Shown here: positions 63,768 to 64,000 of the stretch, piece by piece
Numbering within the stretch: the stretch's first letter is position 1
Layout of the letters: each line of letters starts with the position of its first letter
Source of the DNA: Morganella sibonii
GTDB taxonomy: Bacteria; Pseudomonadota; Gammaproteobacteria; Enterobacterales; Enterobacteriaceae
Direction: 5' to 3' (one strand)
Length of the DNA stretch: 64,000 nt
NCBI RefSeq assembly: GCF_040560245.1
Contig: NZ_JAKMWP010000016.1
Translations under genes and position numbers: made by a program
Notes under the pieces: model-generated
Database searches by the model: none
What the model was told of the DNA's origin: nothing
The model's input: only the letters and a program-made list of their open reading frames with translations

Positions 63768-64000
63768 TCAGTGTTTCTTTATAAAACTGGTGTTATCCAC
63801 TTTTTTGGTCAGTTCCTTACTGATCAGTGTCAGTAACAGCACTGAACGGGTTTCACCATCCGGCTCCTGATAGATGGCTTCCAGGCCTTTAAACATACCT
63901 TCAGTGATTTCCACAATATCTCCCGGCTGAGGAACATTTTTCTCTGCCAGGCTGATACATTCAGCATTTTTCAGCTCTTCAATCAATGATGCGGGAACAA
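63768..64000 (-). CDS. rfaH: Transcription antiterminator RfaH (C-terminal part)
   Basis: The frame runs off the right edge of the window, so the start and most of the NusG-like N-terminal domain are missing. The visible residues include PGDIVEITEGMFKGLEAIYQ, followed by EPDGETRSVLLLTLI, matching the RfaH KOW domain rather than NusG. RfaH promotes expression of long operons carrying ops elements (LPS core, capsule, toxins). The place after tat genes, convergent with tatC, is as in E. coli. Confidence 0.92.
   Translation of the reverse strand, partial: VPASLIEELKNAECISLAEKNVPQPGDIVEITEGMFKGLEAIYQEPDGETRSVLLLTLISKELTKKVDNTSFIKKH

Noticed and set aside
1..64000. CRISPR arrays, insertion sequences and integrases
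   Set aside because: No regularly spaced direct repeats, transposase-like or integrase-like proteins were seen in the window.

Overview
The window is chromosomal DNA from a gammaproteobacterium of the order Enterobacterales, most likely Morganella morganii. Protein after protein aligns end to end with Escherichia coli orthologues (MetA, MetH, Pgi, PlsB, LexA, DnaB, UvrA, MetE, UbiE, TatABC). Two tandem regulators carry the SQQQ-x-SRYE helix-turn-helix signature of the MrpJ family of Proteus and its relatives, while the base composition (about half G+C, judged by eye) is too high for Proteus or Providencia. The genus is an inference.

Layout. 1-441: end of an rRNA operon (23S tail, 5S, tRNA-Asp, terminator). 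545-9300: metA, the edd-eda operon under a GntR-type operator, metH and three small unknown genes. 9749-21647: lysC/pgi, ubiCA, a colicin E3-type bacteriocin with its immunity gene inserted between ubiA and plsB, then plsB, dgkA, lexA and zur. 21824-27161: a YbaK-like deacylase, two MrpJ-like regulators, a Bcr/CflA drug exporter and a frameshifted HAF-repeat autotransporter. 27866-38092: dusA, qorA, dnaB, alr, tyrB, ybiI, and divergent uvrA/ssb sharing a LexA box. 38161-40670: a two-gene histone-deacetylase-fold/papain-like pair and a long AT-rich intergenic region with signs of small RNAs. 40671-50481: ivbL-ilvBN, an XRE-cupin regulator with a TauE-type permease, a VanY-like peptidase, ghxP (two PurR boxes), yjcE, yigM and metR. 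50587-64000: metE, the rtcB-prfH RNA-repair operon, udp, a PTP-like phosphatase, a frameshifted DedA gene, rmuC, ubiEJB, tatABC and the end of rfaH.

How the genes connect. Methionine synthesis is well represented (metA, metH, metE, metR) with MetJ-box-like repeats at metA and metE. Ubiquinone genes occur as ubiCA and ubiEJB. The SOS circuit is visible directly: lexA with two autoregulatory boxes, one box between uvrA and ssb, and one in front of the bacteriocin. The most interesting link is between distant loci. The bacteriocin at 15001 has a complete colicin E3-type 16S rRNase domain, and the rtcB-prfH operon at 52939-54683 belongs to a system reported to repair ribosomes cut in the decoding centre by exactly that kind of nuclease. 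The rtcB operon is preceded by a 14-codon leader ORF with an exceptionally strong Shine-Dalgarno sequence, which could act as a sensor of anti-Shine-Dalgarno loss. The least explained cassette is the HDAC-fold/papain-like pair at 38161-39554.
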